In this document: one piece after another, positions 40,530 to 49,546 of the stretch
Layout: every line of letters begins with the position of its first letter
Numbering within the stretch: the first letter of the stretch is position 1
Assembly: GCF_019733355.1 (NCBI RefSeq)
Contig: NZ_JAIHLQ010000031.1
Location: 1 to 64,000, forward strand
Source of the DNA: Pseudomonas baetica
GTDB lineage: Bacteria; Pseudomonadota; Gammaproteobacteria; Pseudomonadales; Pseudomonadaceae
Length of the DNA: 64,000 nt
Reading direction: 5' to 3'
The notes under the pieces: model-generated
What the model was told of the DNA's origin: nothing
The model's database searches: none
What the model saw: the letters and a program-made list of their open reading frames with translations, nothing else
Translations under genes and position numbers: made by a program

Positions 40530-43283
40530 GTGCTCAAGAAACTGGGAATCAAAGGTCGCGTGATGCTGCTGACCTTGTTGCCGACCAGCCTGATGGCGCT
40601 GGTGCTGGGTGGTTATTTCACCTGGACGCAGCAGTCCGACTTGCAGACCCAATTGATGCAGCGTGGCGAAATGATCGCCGAGCAACTGGCGCCGCTGGTA
40701 GCTCCCGCCATGGGCCATGGCAACAACGAATTGCTCGAACGCATTGCCACCCAGTCCCTCGAACAACCGGACATGCGCGCGGTGACCTTCCTCGCGCCGG
40801 ATCGCACGCCGCTGGCCCACGCCGGCCCCACCATGCTCAATCAGGCGCCGAGCGGCGACAGCGCCCACCTGCAACGGCGCAGCGGCAATGACGCAACTCG
40901 TTACCTGATGCCGGTCTTCGGCAAACACCGCAACCTTGCCGGCGAGGTGATCCCCGAAGAGTCCGACCGCCTGCTGGGCTGGGTCGAACTGGAGCTGTCC
41001 CACAACGGCATGCTGCTGCGCGGTTATCGCAGCCTGTTCGCCAGCCTGCTGCTGATCGCCGCAGGCCTCGCCGGCGCGGCTTTGCTCGCGTTGCGCATGG
41101 GGCGCACCATCAACCGCCCGCTGGGCCAGATCAAACAAGCCGTCGCGCAGCTCAAGGACGGTCATCTGGAAACCCGCCTGCCCCCCCTTGGCAGCCAGGA
41201 GCTCGATGAACTGGCGTCGGGCATCAACCGCATGGCCGGTACCCTGCAAAACGCCCGCGAAGAATTGCAGCACAGCGTCGATCAAGCCACCGAAGACGTG
41301 CGCCAGAACCTGGAAACCATCGAAATCCAGAACATCGAACTGGACCTGGCCCGCAAAGAGGCGCTGGAGGCGAGCCGGATCAAATCCGAGTTCCTCGCCA
41401 ACATGAGCCACGAGATTCGCACGCCGCTCAATGGCATTCTCGGCTTCACTCACCTGTTGCAGAAAAGCGAACTGACGCCGCGTCAGCTCGACTATCTGGG
41501 CACCATTGAAAAGTCCGCCGACAGCCTCTTGGGCATCATTAACGAGATCCTCGATTTCTCGAAAATCGAGGCCGGCAAACTGGTGCTCGACCATATCCCG
41601 TTCAACCTGCGCGATCTGTTGCAGGACACCCTGACGATTCTTGCCCCGGCCGCCCACGCCAAACAGCTTGAACTGGTCAGCCTGGTGTACCGCGACACGC
41701 CTCTGTCGCTGGTCGGCGACCCGTTGCGCCTGAAGCAGATCCTCACCAACCTGGTCAGCAACGCGATCAAGTTCACCCGCGAAGGCACCATCGTCGCCCG
41801 GGCCATGCTTGAGGAAGAGCACGAGGACAGCGTGCAACTGCGCATCAGCATTCAGGACACTGGCATCGGCTTGTCGAGCCAGGACGTACGGGCGTTGTTC
41901 CAGGCCTTCAGTCAGGCTGACAACTCGTTGTCGCGCCAACCCGGAGGCACCGGTTTGGGTCTGGTGATTTCCAAGCGACTGATCGAACAGATGGGCGGCG
42001 AAATCGGCGTCGAGAGCACGCCGGGCGAAGGCTCGGAATTCTGGATCAGCCTGAGCCTGCCCAAGGCCCGCGACGATGCCGAAGACCTGCCCTCGGCGCC
42101 GCTGCTCGGACGTCGGGTGGCGGTGCTGGAAAACCACGAACTGGCGCGTCAGGCCTTGCAGCATCAACTGGAAGACTGCGGCCTCAACGTCACACCGTTC
42201 AATACCCTGGAAAGCCTGACCAATGGCGTCACCGGCGCGCATCAGACCGATCAGGCGATTGATCTGGCGGTGATCGGTATCACCAGCAACGACATGTTGC
42301 CGGAACGTCTGAACCAGCACATCTGGGACCTCGAACACCTGGGTTGCAAAGTGCTGGTACTGTGCCCGACCACCGAGCAGACGCTGTTCCATCTGTCGGT
42401 GCCCAATCCGCACAGCCAGTTGCAAGCCAAACCGGCCTGCACGCGCAAACTGCGCCGGGCGCTGTCGGATCTGGCCAACCCGCGCCAACCGCGCACCGAA
42501 CCCGGCGAGCCGCTGTCGAGTCGCGCGCCGCGAGTGCTTTGCGTCGATGACAACCCGGCCAACCTCTTGCTGGTGCAAACCTTGCTCGAAGACATGGGCG
42601 CCAAGGTCCTCGCCGTGGAAAGCGGTTACGCCGCTGTCAAAGCGGTGCAGACCGAATCCTTCGACCTGGTATTGATGGACGTGCAGATGCCGGGTATGGA
42701 CGGTCGCCAGAGCACCGAAACCATCCGCCAGTGGGAAAGTGAGCGGCATTGCACGCCGCTGCCGATCGTCGCCCTCACCGCCCACGCCATGGCCAACGAA
42801 AAACGTGCGTTGCTGCAAAGCGGCATGGACGACTACCTGACCAAACCGATCAGCGAACGGCAACTGGCGCAGGTCGTGTTGAAGTGGACCGGTCTGGCCC
42901 TGCGCAATCAGGGGCCGGAGCGGGCCAGCGAAAACACTGCCGGCCAAAACGAACTGCCGGTACTCGATCACGAGGAAGGTTTGCGTCTGGCTGCCGGTAA
43001 AGCAGATCTGGCGGCAGACATGCTGGCGATGTTGCTGGCCTCGCTGGAGGCCGACCGCGAAGCCATCCGCAATGCACGCGACAGCCACGACCAGAATGCA
43101 CTGATCGAACGTGTCCATCGCCTGCACGGCGCCACACGTTACTGCGGCGTACCGCAATTGCGCGCCGCCTGTCAGCGCAGCGAAACCCTGCTCAAACAGG
43201 ACGACCCGAAAGCCGCGCAGGCGCTCGATGAACTGGAGCGAGCGATGAACCGACTGGCAGCGCAAGCGAGGATCAGCGCCTGA
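40530..43283 (+). CDS. gacS: GacS (LemA/BarA) tripartite hybrid sensor kinase
   Basis: Global activator of secondary metabolism and biocontrol traits; phosphorylates GacA, which drives RsmX/Y/Z small RNAs. GTG at 40530 gives exactly 917 aa and has GGGAG 6-7 nt upstream; longer frames are rejected. TM1 is about 10-32, the periplasmic sensor 33-165, TM2 about 168-188, then HAMP, HisKA with His294 (NMSHEIRTPLNG), ATPase, a degenerate receiver-like module, a receiver with Asp717 (VLMDVQMPG), and an Hpt domain with His863 (RVHRLHG). These three numbers equal those established for P. protegens CHA0. ldhA follows on the same strand. Confidence 0.98.
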   Translation: MLKKLGIKGRVMLLTLLPTSLMALVLGGYFTWTQQSDLQTQLMQRGEMIAEQLAPLVAPAMGHGNNELLERIATQSLEQPDMRAVTFLAPDRTPLAHAGPTMLNQAPSGDSAHLQRRSGNDATRYLMPVFGKHRNLAGEVIPEESDRLLGWVELELSHNGMLLRGYRSLFASLLLIAAGLAGAALLALRMGRTINRPLGQIKQAVAQLKDGHLETRLPPLGSQELDELASGINRMAGTLQNAREELQHSVDQATEDVRQNLETIEIQNIELDLARKEALEASRIKSEFLANMSHEIRTPLNGILGFTHLLQKSELTPRQLDYLGTIEKSADSLLGIINEILDFSKIEAGKLVLDHIPFNLRDLLQDTLTILAPAAHAKQLELVSLVYRDTPLSLVGDPLRLKQILTNLVSNAIKFTREGTIVARAMLEEEHEDSVQLRISIQDTGIGLSSQDVRALFQAFSQADNSLSRQPGGTGLGLVISKRLIEQMGGEIGVESTPGEGSEFWISLSLPKARDDAEDLPSAPLLGRRVAVLENHELARQALQHQLEDCGLNVTPFNTLESLTNGVTGAHQTDQAIDLAVIGITSNDMLPERLNQHIWDLEHLGCKVLVLCPTTEQTLFHLSVPNPHSQLQAKPACTRKLRRALSDLANPRQPRTEPGEPLSSRAPRVLCVDDNPANLLLVQTLLEDMGAKVLAVESGYAAVKAVQTESFDLVLMDVQMPGMDGRQSTETIRQWESERHCTPLPIVALTAHAMANEKRALLQSGMDDYLTKPISERQLAQVVLKWTGLALRNQGPERASENTAGQNELPVLDHEEGLRLAAGKADLAADMLAMLLASLEADREAIRNARDSHDQNALIERVHRLHGATRYCGVPQLRAACQRSETLLKQDDPKAAQALDELERAMNRLAAQARISA

Positions 43284-43365
43284 TCCAGCGCAATGCCGTT
43301 CGATGCAGCCCCGGCTAAAGTGGACTCGGGTGCTTCAACCCGAGTCGATGTTCCAGGAGGATTTC

Positions 43366-44355
43366 ATGCGCACGATCGTTTTCAGCAGCCAGGCCTACGA
43401 CCGCGACAGCTTTCTCGCGGCCGACTGCCCGGCGGACATCGAACTGCATTTTCAACCTGCCCGGCTCAGCCTCGACACCGCCGCGTTGGCCGACAGACAC
43501 GACGTGGTTTGCGCGTTCATCAATGACGATCTCAGCGACGCGGTGCTGGAGCGACTGGCCGCCGGCGGCACTCGATTGATTGCCTTGCGCTCGGCCGGTT
43601 ACAACCATGTCGATCTGGCCGCAGCCAAACGTCTCGGCCTGACCGTCGTGCGTGTCCCGGCCTACTCGCCCCATGCCGTGGCCGAACATGCTGTCGCGCT
43701 GATCCTGGCCCTCAACCGGCGCTTGCACCGCGCGTACAACCGCACCCGCGAGGGCGATTTCAGCCTGCATGGGCTGACCGGATTTGATCTGGTCGGCAAG
43801 ACGGTCGGCATCGTCGGCACCGGGCAGATCGGCGCCACGTTCGCTAAAATCATGCACGGTTTCGGCTGTGAATTGCTGGCCTGCGATCCGTATCCAAACC
43901 CCGACGTCCTGGCGCTCGGCGCACGCTATCTGAGCCTGCCGGAGTTGCTCGCGCAATCGCGAATCGTCAGCCTGCACTGCCCGCTCAACGAGCAGAGCAA
44001 ACACCTGATCAACCGTGATTCACTGGCGCACATGCAAGCCGGCGCCATGCTGATCAACACCGGACGCGGCGCTTTGGTCGACACTCCAGCGTTGATCGAC
44101 GCCTTGAAGGACGGCCAGCTCGGCTATCTGGGGCTGGATGTGTATGAGGAAGAAGCGCAGTTGTTTTTCGAGGATCGCTCCGACCTGCCGTTGCAGGACG
44201 ACGTGCTGGCGCGATTGCTGACCTTCCCGAACGTGATCATCACCGCGCATCAGGCGTTTCTGACGCACGAGGCGCTGGGCGCGATTGCCGCAACGACCCT
44301 GCACAACATCGCGAGCTGGGCGGCAGGATCGCCGCAAAACCAGGTCGAGGGTTGA
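43366..44355 (+). CDS. ldhA: D-lactate dehydrogenase (2-hydroxyacid dehydrogenase)
   Basis: NAD-dependent reduction of pyruvate to D-lactate. The 329-aa protein has the catalytic Arg (LRSAGYNHVDL), the NAD motif GIVGTGQIGATFAKI, Glu (DVYEEEAQLFF) and His (ITAHQAFLT) of the family, and the LINTGRGALVDT signature. The ATG at 43366 has AGGAGG 6 nt upstream; the frame upstream to 43303 is not needed. The gacS-ldhA neighbourhood is conserved in P. aeruginosa as I recall. Confidence 0.95.
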   Translation: MRTIVFSSQAYDRDSFLAADCPADIELHFQPARLSLDTAALADRHDVVCAFINDDLSDAVLERLAAGGTRLIALRSAGYNHVDLAAAKRLGLTVVRVPAYSPHAVAEHAVALILALNRRLHRAYNRTREGDFSLHGLTGFDLVGKTVGIVGTGQIGATFAKIMHGFGCELLACDPYPNPDVLALGARYLSLPELLAQSRIVSLHCPLNEQSKHLINRDSLAHMQAGAMLINTGRGALVDTPALIDALKDGQLGYLGLDVYEEEAQLFFEDRSDLPLQDDVLARLLTFPNVIITAHQAFLTHEALGAIAATTLHNIASWAAGSPQNQVEG

Positions 44356-44367
44356 GGGTTTAACGTT

Positions 44368-44823
44368 TTATTTCGGTGATAGCGAGGACGCCAGAATCAA
44401 TAGCGCCAGCCAGCCGAAGCCGAAAAACCGCTGCTTCGCCGAGTGCCCGCTGCGCAGCAGGAACCAGACGAAAACCATCGGCAACAGGAACACCATGATC
44501 TTCAGCCAGCTTTCCACCGGACGGCTGCCATCTTCATTCATGGGCGGCGCAACCGTTTGTTCAGCCTGTTGTCGCCGCCGACGCCCCGCTGCGGCCGGCA
44601 TGACTTTTGGCAAAGGCTCAGGCGCGGGAGGGACAAATGCCTCGGGCACAGCCTGGTTGCGCGGCAGACTGCCGAATGAAATCGTCGAAGGCTGAACGGG
44701 TGCCGCTGCGGTCTGCGCTTGTGCGTGGGTTGGCTGCTCTGCCATCGGAGCCCCGCAATGAATGCACGCCGAGGCTTCTGAGCTGATGCTGCGCTTGCAT
44801 TCATAACATTCGATAAGCGCCAT
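44368..44823 (-). CDS. zinc-ribbon membrane protein of unknown function
   Basis: A 151-aa protein with an N-terminal zinc ribbon (C6, C9, C20, C23: ECYECKRSISSEASACIHC), a Pro/Ala/Gln-rich linker (about 28-95) and one C-terminal hydrophobic segment (about 108-123), perhaps with a second at 133-146. The layout is common among membrane-anchored proteins of unknown role. The gene faces ldhA tail to tail. Confidence 0.75.
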   Translation of the reverse strand: MALIECYECKRSISSEASACIHCGAPMAEQPTHAQAQTAAAPVQPSTISFGSLPRNQAVPEAFVPPAPEPLPKVMPAAAGRRRRQQAEQTVAPPMNEDGSRPVESWLKIMVFLLPMVFVWFLLRSGHSAKQRFFGFGWLALLILASSLSPK

Positions 44824-44956
44824 GTTCCGTTCCTTCAGAGTCGAGGGCGGCAGTTTGCCATGTGTGCAAGCCGATTTGAACCTGATCGAAGGTCACATGC
44901 GTGCGTCATTCTGCAACGTGGCCCGTGCTAGCATGTCGCGCATATTTGGAGGACCC

Positions 44957-45391
44957 ATGGTCGAACACGATTTCCGCTACAACCTGATGAACCCGCAACA
45001 CACCCTCTCCGAATGCCGCGCCCTCGTTCCGGGCCGCTATCAGGTCACCGGCAATGGTGGCTCGATCCGCATCGGTGATGCCCTGTTGGTCACCCTCAAA
45101 GGCAGCAAGGACTTGTCCATGCGCCTGACCGTCGAAACCGTCCGCCACCTGATCAATCCGCCGGGCCAATGGACCGCGATGACCACAGGCCCGGTGTTCG
45201 GCGAACTGGCGATTCACACCTGGCAGGTCAACTGCGACAGCTGCGCCAAAGAGCTGAGCTTTGAATTCGCCGTCGACGCCAAGCTGGGCAAAACCGCAGA
45301 AAAACCGGCCGCCACCGCGCGCATCGCCGAGTTGGGCTGGAAAGCCGTTGGCGACAAGCACCTGTGCCCGAAATGCCAGGAGCCTGCGTGA
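44957..45391 (+). CDS. hypothetical protein with C-terminal CxxC zinc site (144 aa)
   Basis: I do not recognise the family. Visible features are a central beta-rich segment (GSIRIGDALLVTLKGSKDLSMRLTVETVRHLI), CDSC at about 97-100 and CPKC at about 139-142, which together could bind one zinc. GGAGG is 5-6 nt upstream of ATG 44957, and the stop overlaps the next gene by 1 nt (TGATG), so it forms a two-gene unit with the META-domain lipoprotein. Confidence 0.75.
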   Translation: MVEHDFRYNLMNPQHTLSECRALVPGRYQVTGNGGSIRIGDALLVTLKGSKDLSMRLTVETVRHLINPPGQWTAMTTGPVFGELAIHTWQVNCDSCAKELSFEFAVDAKLGKTAEKPAATARIAELGWKAVGDKHLCPKCQEPA

Positions 45392-45795
45392 TGAAACGCC
45401 TTGCCCTGACCGCTCTGGTCGGTGTTGGCCTGATGGGCTGCGCCGCGGAGCCTGTGCAGTTGCAACAGAACCGCAGCTACATTCTGGAGTGGATCGGCGA
45501 GCGGCCATTGATGGATTACAGCCATCTGACCGTGACCCTTGGCGATGATGGTCGCGCCTATGGCAACGGCGGCTGCAACCATTGGTTCGCGCCTTACACG
45601 CTTGATGGCGACAAGCTGAGCTTCGGCAAGATCGGTAAGACCCGCAAGCTGTGCGCGCCGGCACTGATGGAGCAGGAGCAGCGTTTCCTGCAGGCATTGG
45701 AAGGCGTGCAGCGCTGGGACATCTCGCCCATCGAGCAGATGCGCTTCTGGCCGGCGCAAGGCAAACCGCTGCGCTGGTGGCTGGAAGAGGGTTGA
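45391..45795 (+). CDS. META-domain lipoprotein
   Basis: A 134-aa exported lipoprotein: the signal peptide MKRLALTALVGVGLMGC ends in a lipobox cysteine (Cys17). The body fits the META/HslJ fold (GRAYGNGGCNHWFAPYTLDGDKLSFGKIGKTRKLC), with a conserved GGCN turn and a second Cys. Members are linked with heat or motility phenotypes but have no defined reaction. AGGAG lies 8 nt before the ATG. A strong stem-loop follows. Confidence 0.85.
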   Translation: MKRLALTALVGVGLMGCAAEPVQLQQNRSYILEWIGERPLMDYSHLTVTLGDDGRAYGNGGCNHWFAPYTLDGDKLSFGKIGKTRKLCAPALMEQEQRFLQALEGVQRWDISPIEQMRFWPAQGKPLRWWLEEG

Positions 45796-45800
45796 TCATT

Positions 45801-45830
45801 TGTGGTGAGGGGATTTACCCCCTCACCACA
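45801..45830. terminator. stem-loop between convergent genes
   Basis: TGTGGTGAGGGG and CCCCTCACCACA form a perfect 12-bp stem with a 6-nt loop. It lies between the META-domain gene and the convergent thioredoxin-like gene. It has no clear T tract, so it may act as a mRNA 3' end barrier in both directions. Confidence 0.6.
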
Positions 45831-45861
45831 GAAGCTCACTGGCCACAGAGGCTCGGCGTGC

Positions 45862-46329
45862 CTACTGGGTGGCCTGCAACGCCTCAAGCTTGGCCATCAC
45901 CCCGGCCGCCGTCTGCTCACCCAGCAACTGCTCCCGCACCTTGCCCTTGTTGTCGATGATGTAAGTCACCGGCAACGCCTCGCTGCGCGGCAACTCGAAC
46001 AACTCCGCCGGATCCTGCGCCAGCACGGTGAACTTGATGCCCAGTTTTTCGCTGGCGCTCTTCAACTCTTCCCCCTGCACGTTGTCGAAGTTGACCCCGA
46101 ACACGCCGACGTTCTTGCTCTTGAGCTCGTCTGCCAGATGGTTGAGCTCCGGGATTTCGGTCCGGCACGGCCCACACCATTCGGCCCAGTAGTTGAGCAC
46201 CACCCATTGTTTGTCCAGGCGCTCGGACGCCACCTTCTGACCATTCTGGTCGATGCCGTAATCATTGCCGCAGCCCCCCAGCATCAACGCCCCGATTATG
46301 GTCAATGCCGCTGCCAATCGCCGTGTCAT
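45862..46329 (-). CDS. TlpA-type thioredoxin-like lipoprotein
   Basis: A 155-aa periplasmic disulfide reductase of the TlpA/ResA class. The signal peptide has a lipobox ending at Cys20 (IIGALMLGGC), the active site is WCGPC at about 51-55, and the cis-proline is in ALPVTYIIDN. AAGGAAC is about 7 nt before the ATG. Such proteins keep cysteines of cytochrome c maturation or other exported proteins reduced; the partner is unknown. Confidence 0.92.
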   Translation of the reverse strand: MTRRLAAALTIIGALMLGGCGNDYGIDQNGQKVASERLDKQWVVLNYWAEWCGPCRTEIPELNHLADELKSKNVGVFGVNFDNVQGEELKSASEKLGIKFTVLAQDPAELFELPRSEALPVTYIIDNKGKVREQLLGEQTAAGVMAKLEALQATQ

Positions 46330-46442
46330 GTCGTGTTCCTTGTGAAAATTTGAATGCGCCTGCGACCCATCGTCTCTGAAGGTTCTGGATTGTGCGCTGC
46401 ACAGTTAGAATAGCCGCCACTTTACGCCAGAAGCGACCCGCC

Positions 46443-46796
46443 ATGACCGATCTGACGCTTTATCACAATCCGCGCTGCTCGAAATCCCGCGGCGCACTGG
46501 AACTGCTGGAAGCCCGCGGCCTGACCCCGAACGTCGTGCGTTACCTCGAAACCCCGCTGGACGCGGCGCACATCAAGGCGTTGCTCGGCAAGCTGGGGAT
46601 CAGCGCACGGCAACTGCTGCGCACCGGGGAAGATGAATACAAAATGCTTCAACTCGCCGACAGCAGCCTCAGCGAAGATCAACTGATCGCCGCCATCGCC
46701 CAGCATCCAAAACTGATGGAGCGACCGATTCTCGAAGTCGGCGACAAAGCCGTCATCGGCCGTCCACCGGAACAGATCCTGGAGTTGCTGCCGTGA
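46443..46796 (+). CDS. arsC: ArsC-family arsenate reductase (thioredoxin-fold type)
   Basis: A 117-aa glutaredoxin-dependent reductase of the E. coli plasmid ArsC type. The catalytic Cys12 stands in YHNPRCSKSRGAL, and arginines in the later RPILEVGDKAVIGRPPE segment fit the anion site. Length and start (MTDLTLYHNP) match the family; a longer frame to 46392 lacks a ribosome site. It overlaps wrbA by 4 nt (GTGA), so a shared function in redox or metal stress is likely, although no arsB or arsR is nearby. Confidence 0.92.
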   Translation: MTDLTLYHNPRCSKSRGALELLEARGLTPNVVRYLETPLDAAHIKALLGKLGISARQLLRTGEDEYKMLQLADSSLSEDQLIAAIAQHPKLMERPILEVGDKAVIGRPPEQILELLP

Positions 46797-47389
46797 GCGC
46801 GCCTTACATTCTGGTGTTGTATTACAGCCGCAGCGGCTCGACCAACGAGATGGCCCGGCAGATTGCCCGCGGCGTCGAGCAGGCCGGTCTTGAAGCACGC
46901 CTGCGTACCGTGCCGGCGATCTCCACCGAATGCGAAGCCGTGGCCTCGGACATCCCGGACGAAGGCGCGCTCTACGCCACCCTTGATGACCTGAAGAACT
47001 GCGCCGGTCTGGCGCTGGGCAGTCCGACCCGTTTTGGCAACATGGCCGCACCGCTCAAGTACTTCCTCGATGGCACCAGCAATCTGTGGCTGACCGGCGC
47101 ACTGGTCGGCAAACCAGCCGGCGTGTTCACCTCCACCGCCAGCCTGCACGGCGGTCAGGAAACCACGTTGCTGTCGATGATGCTGCCCCTGTTGCACCAC
47201 GGCATGCTGATCACCGGCCTGCCGTACAGCGAATCGGCGCTGCTGGAAACCCAGGGCGGCGGCACGCCTTACGGCGCCAGCCATCATGCCGGGGCTGATG
47301 GTAAAAGCGGTCTCGATCAGCACGAAGTGGCACTGTGTCGCGCACTCGGCCTGCGTCTGGCCAAGACTGCCCAAAAACTGGAGGACTGA
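46793..47389 (+). CDS. wrbA: NAD(P)H:quinone oxidoreductase (WrbA, flavodoxin fold)
   Basis: A 198-aa FMN-binding quinone reductase. The phosphate loop YYSRSGSTNEMA is at about 8-19, and the insertion SPTRFGNMAAPLKYFLDG and GQETTLLSMMLPLLHHGM are typical of WrbA. GTG at 46793 overlaps the arsC stop. Two-electron reduction protects from semiquinone stress in the cytosol. The DUF2069 gene follows after 1 nt. Confidence 0.95.
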   Translation: MSAPYILVLYYSRSGSTNEMARQIARGVEQAGLEARLRTVPAISTECEAVASDIPDEGALYATLDDLKNCAGLALGSPTRFGNMAAPLKYFLDGTSNLWLTGALVGKPAGVFTSTASLHGGQETTLLSMMLPLLHHGMLITGLPYSESALLETQGGGTPYGASHHAGADGKSGLDQHEVALCRALGLRLAKTAQKLED

Positions 47390-47390
47390 C

Positions 47391-47816
47391 ATGGCCAGGA
47401 AGCCGAAGATTCTGCCCTCCGTCGCGTGGCTCGAGCCGCGCGTCAAAGCGATGCGGATTATCAGTCTGTTGTGCTTTTTCGGCCTGGCCGGATTGCTCGC
47501 CGCTTACTACCTGATCTTTGCCGACCTGCACGGTGCGCGACCGTGGGTGATTCTGCTGGTCGAGCTGATCCCGTGGATCGTCCTCGCACCGGCCATGATC
47601 ATGGGCAGCGCTCGCGGCCATTCGTGGATGTGCTTTGTGGTGAATCTTTATTTCATCAAAGGCGCGCTGGCGGCGTATGACCCGAACCGGCAGTTGTTCG
47701 GCATTCTGGAGATGCTCGCGAGCCTGGCGGTGTTCTGCTCGGCGCTGCTGTATGTGCGGTGGCGGTATCAGTTGAATCGCAAGCTGGCGGGTGAAGGCGA
47801 GATTTCCGTCGCCTGA
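47391..47816 (+). CDS. DUF2069 inner-membrane protein
   Basis: A 141-aa protein with four predicted membrane segments (about 22-42, 50-70, 78-93 and 103-121) and the conserved GHSWMCFVVNLYFIKGAL stretch. DUF2069 has no known function. GGAGG is 7 nt before ATG 47391, and only 1 nt separates it from wrbA, so arsC-wrbA-DUF2069 is one operon. Confidence 0.88.
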   Translation: MARKPKILPSVAWLEPRVKAMRIISLLCFFGLAGLLAAYYLIFADLHGARPWVILLVELIPWIVLAPAMIMGSARGHSWMCFVVNLYFIKGALAAYDPNRQLFGILEMLASLAVFCSALLYVRWRYQLNRKLAGEGEISVA

Positions 47817-47825
47817 GCCGGCGCC

Positions 47826-47900
47826 ATCGCGAGCAAGCCCGCTCCCACAGGAGATTTGTGGACGCCACAGATCCTTTGTGGGAGCGGGCCTGCTCGCGAA
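47826..47900. repeat. REP pair
   Basis: ATCGCGAGCAAGCCCGCTCC (47826-47849 with CAC) and GTGGGAGCGGGCCTGCTCG (47878-47900) form an inverted pair in the outward order. It sits between the convergent DUF2069 and tag genes and probably doubles as a terminator. Confidence 0.9.
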
Positions 47901-47915
47901 GGGGCGGACTCGGTG

Positions 47916-48590
47916 TCAGTGATTGACGGTATAAGCCAGCATCATCGAAATCTGGCTCATCGGCCGGCCGCCACTCTCTTCATGCCACTGGTTGAACACA
48001 TTCTGCACAATGGCCAGATCGCGCAGACTGGTCGGCGCCTTGTCGACGATCTTCTGTGCATTCAGAGCCGCGACCACGTCGTAGCTCGGCACAAACGTAT
48101 CCTTGCCGACCATGCGCAAAAAGCGCGGCGCCGACAGTCCGCCCAACTGATGGCCGTGCTTTTTCAGGTAGGTCCACAGACCGACAATATCGGTCACCGG
48201 CCACTCGGCAATCAACGCGCCGAAACTGCCCTTCTCCTTCTCCACATCCAGAATAAACTGCGCATTGCGCGGCACACTCTTGAGCTTGCCCAAGTGGCGG
48301 ATGATCCGCGCGTCCTGCATCAGCCGCTCAAGGTGCTCGGCGCTCATCAGCACGACTTTTTCCGGGTCAAACTTGAAGAACACCTCTTCAAACGCCGGCC
48401 ACTTGGCGTCGACCAAGCTGTGCTTGAGCCCGGCGCGAAACACGCGCAGCGCCATGGTCGAGAGGTAGCGGTCGTCGCTGATCTTGCGCAGTTGCGCCGG
48501 GGTCTTGGGAACGGGCAGATGGGCTTCCAGTTCAGCCGCTGAACCAAAGCGGTTCAGACAGTATTCGTGCAGCCACTTGTAATCGCGCAT
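47916..48590 (-). CDS. DNA-3-methyladenine glycosylase I-type (HhH-GPD related)
   Basis: A 224-aa protein of the Tag/methyladenine glycosylase group: MRDYKWLHEYCLNRFGSAAELEAHLP starts the fold, and a helix-hairpin-helix-like part (ARIIRHLGKLKSVPRNAQFI) is followed by WPVTDIVGLWTYLKKHG. Its likely task is base excision of alkylated adenine. The zinc ligands typical of E. coli Tag are not obvious, so it may be a divergent branch. ATG 48590 has GGAG/GAGG within 5-8 nt; longer frames run into REP sequence. Confidence 0.75.
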   Translation of the reverse strand: MRDYKWLHEYCLNRFGSAAELEAHLPVPKTPAQLRKISDDRYLSTMALRVFRAGLKHSLVDAKWPAFEEVFFKFDPEKVVLMSAEHLERLMQDARIIRHLGKLKSVPRNAQFILDVEKEKGSFGALIAEWPVTDIVGLWTYLKKHGHQLGGLSAPRFLRMVGKDTFVPSYDVVAALNAQKIVDKAPTSLRDLAIVQNVFNQWHEESGGRPMSQISMMLAYTVNH

Positions 48591-48623
48591 GCCCTCTCCT
48601 ATTGAATGAAGCGAAGAAACCAA

Positions 48624-48710
48624 TGTGTGCAGGCATGCTCGCGAAGGCGTTGTGTCATTCAGCACATATGTCGACTGAGACGACGCCTTCGCGAGCAAGC
48701 CCGCTCCCAC
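48624..48710. repeat. REPIN, left copy degenerate
   Basis: The left copy (48624-48645, GTGTGCAGGCATGCTCGCGAA) has lost the GGGAGCGGG core; the right copy TTCGCGAGCAAGCCCGCTC (48688-48710) is intact. It lies just downstream of ttcA and upstream of tag, both on the minus strand. Confidence 0.85.
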
Positions 48711-48721
48711 AGGGATGGTGT

Positions 48722-49546
48722 TTACAGGTTGACGATATTGACGAAGCGCGAAGCCGCCGTCTCGTCGATCTTCAGACTGGTGAAGTCGAACAGATTGCGG
48801 TCAGCCAGTTGCGACGGCACCACGTTCTGCAAACTGCGAAAGATGCTTTCGGTGCGGCCCGGGGTCTTGCGATCCCAGTCCTGAAGCATTTCCTTGACCA
48901 CCTGACGCTGCAGGTTTTCCTGCGAACCGCAGAGGTTGCACGGGATGATCGGGAATTCCTTCAAGTCCGAGTAAGCCTGAATGTCTTTCTCGTTGCAGTA
49001 CGCCAGCGGGCGGATCACCACGTTGCGACCGTCGTCGGCGCGCAGCTTGGGCGGCATCGCCTTGAGCGAGCCGTTGAAGAACATATTGAGGAAGAACGTT
49101 TCGACGATGTCGTCGCGGTGATGACCGAGGGCCATTTTGGTCGCACCGATTTCATCGGCGAAGGTGTACAGCGTGCCACGACGCAGGCGCGAGCACAGCG
49201 AGCACGTGGTCTTGCCTTCCGGGATCAGTTCTTTCACCACCGAGTAAGTGTCTTTCTCGACGATGTGGTACTCGATGCCCAGTTCTTTGAGGTAGGCCGG
49301 CAGCACGTGCTCGGGGAACCCCGGCTGCTTCTGGTCCATGTTCACGGCGACGATCTCGAACTTGATCGGTGCAACCTTCTGCAGGTGCATCAGTACGTCG
49401 AGCATGGTGTAGCTGTCCTTGCCCCCGGACAAGCAGACCATGACCTTGTCGCCATCTTCGATCATGTTGAAATCGGCGACCGCTTCGCCGGCCAGGCGGC
49501 GCAGGCGCTTTTGCAGTTTGTTCTGGTTGACCGTAAGAGTGCCCAT
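48722..49546 (-). CDS. ttcA: tRNA 2-thiocytidine-32 synthetase
   Basis: ATP-dependent thiolation of C32 in some tRNAs. The 274-aa protein has the PP-loop SGGKDS at 40-45, cysteines CSLC (about 115-118) and CNLC (about 205-208) of the iron-sulfur cluster, and the ALGHHRDDIVETFFLNMFFNG signature. ATG 49546 is in the expected place. Confidence 0.97.
   Translation of the reverse strand: MGTLTVNQNKLQKRLRRLAGEAVADFNMIEDGDKVMVCLSGGKDSYTMLDVLMHLQKVAPIKFEIVAVNMDQKQPGFPEHVLPAYLKELGIEYHIVEKDTYSVVKELIPEGKTTCSLCSRLRRGTLYTFADEIGATKMALGHHRDDIVETFFLNMFFNGSLKAMPPKLRADDGRNVVIRPLAYCNEKDIQAYSDLKEFPIIPCNLCGSQENLQRQVVKEMLQDWDRKTPGRTESIFRSLQNVVPSQLADRNLFDFTSLKIDETAASRFVNIVNL

Noticed and set aside
40344..43265. 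973-codon open frame antisense to gacS
   Set aside because: It covers the whole of gacS on the other strand, has no ribosome site or known domain, and such frames arise from the codon bias of GC-rich genes. The GacS reading has all catalytic residues.
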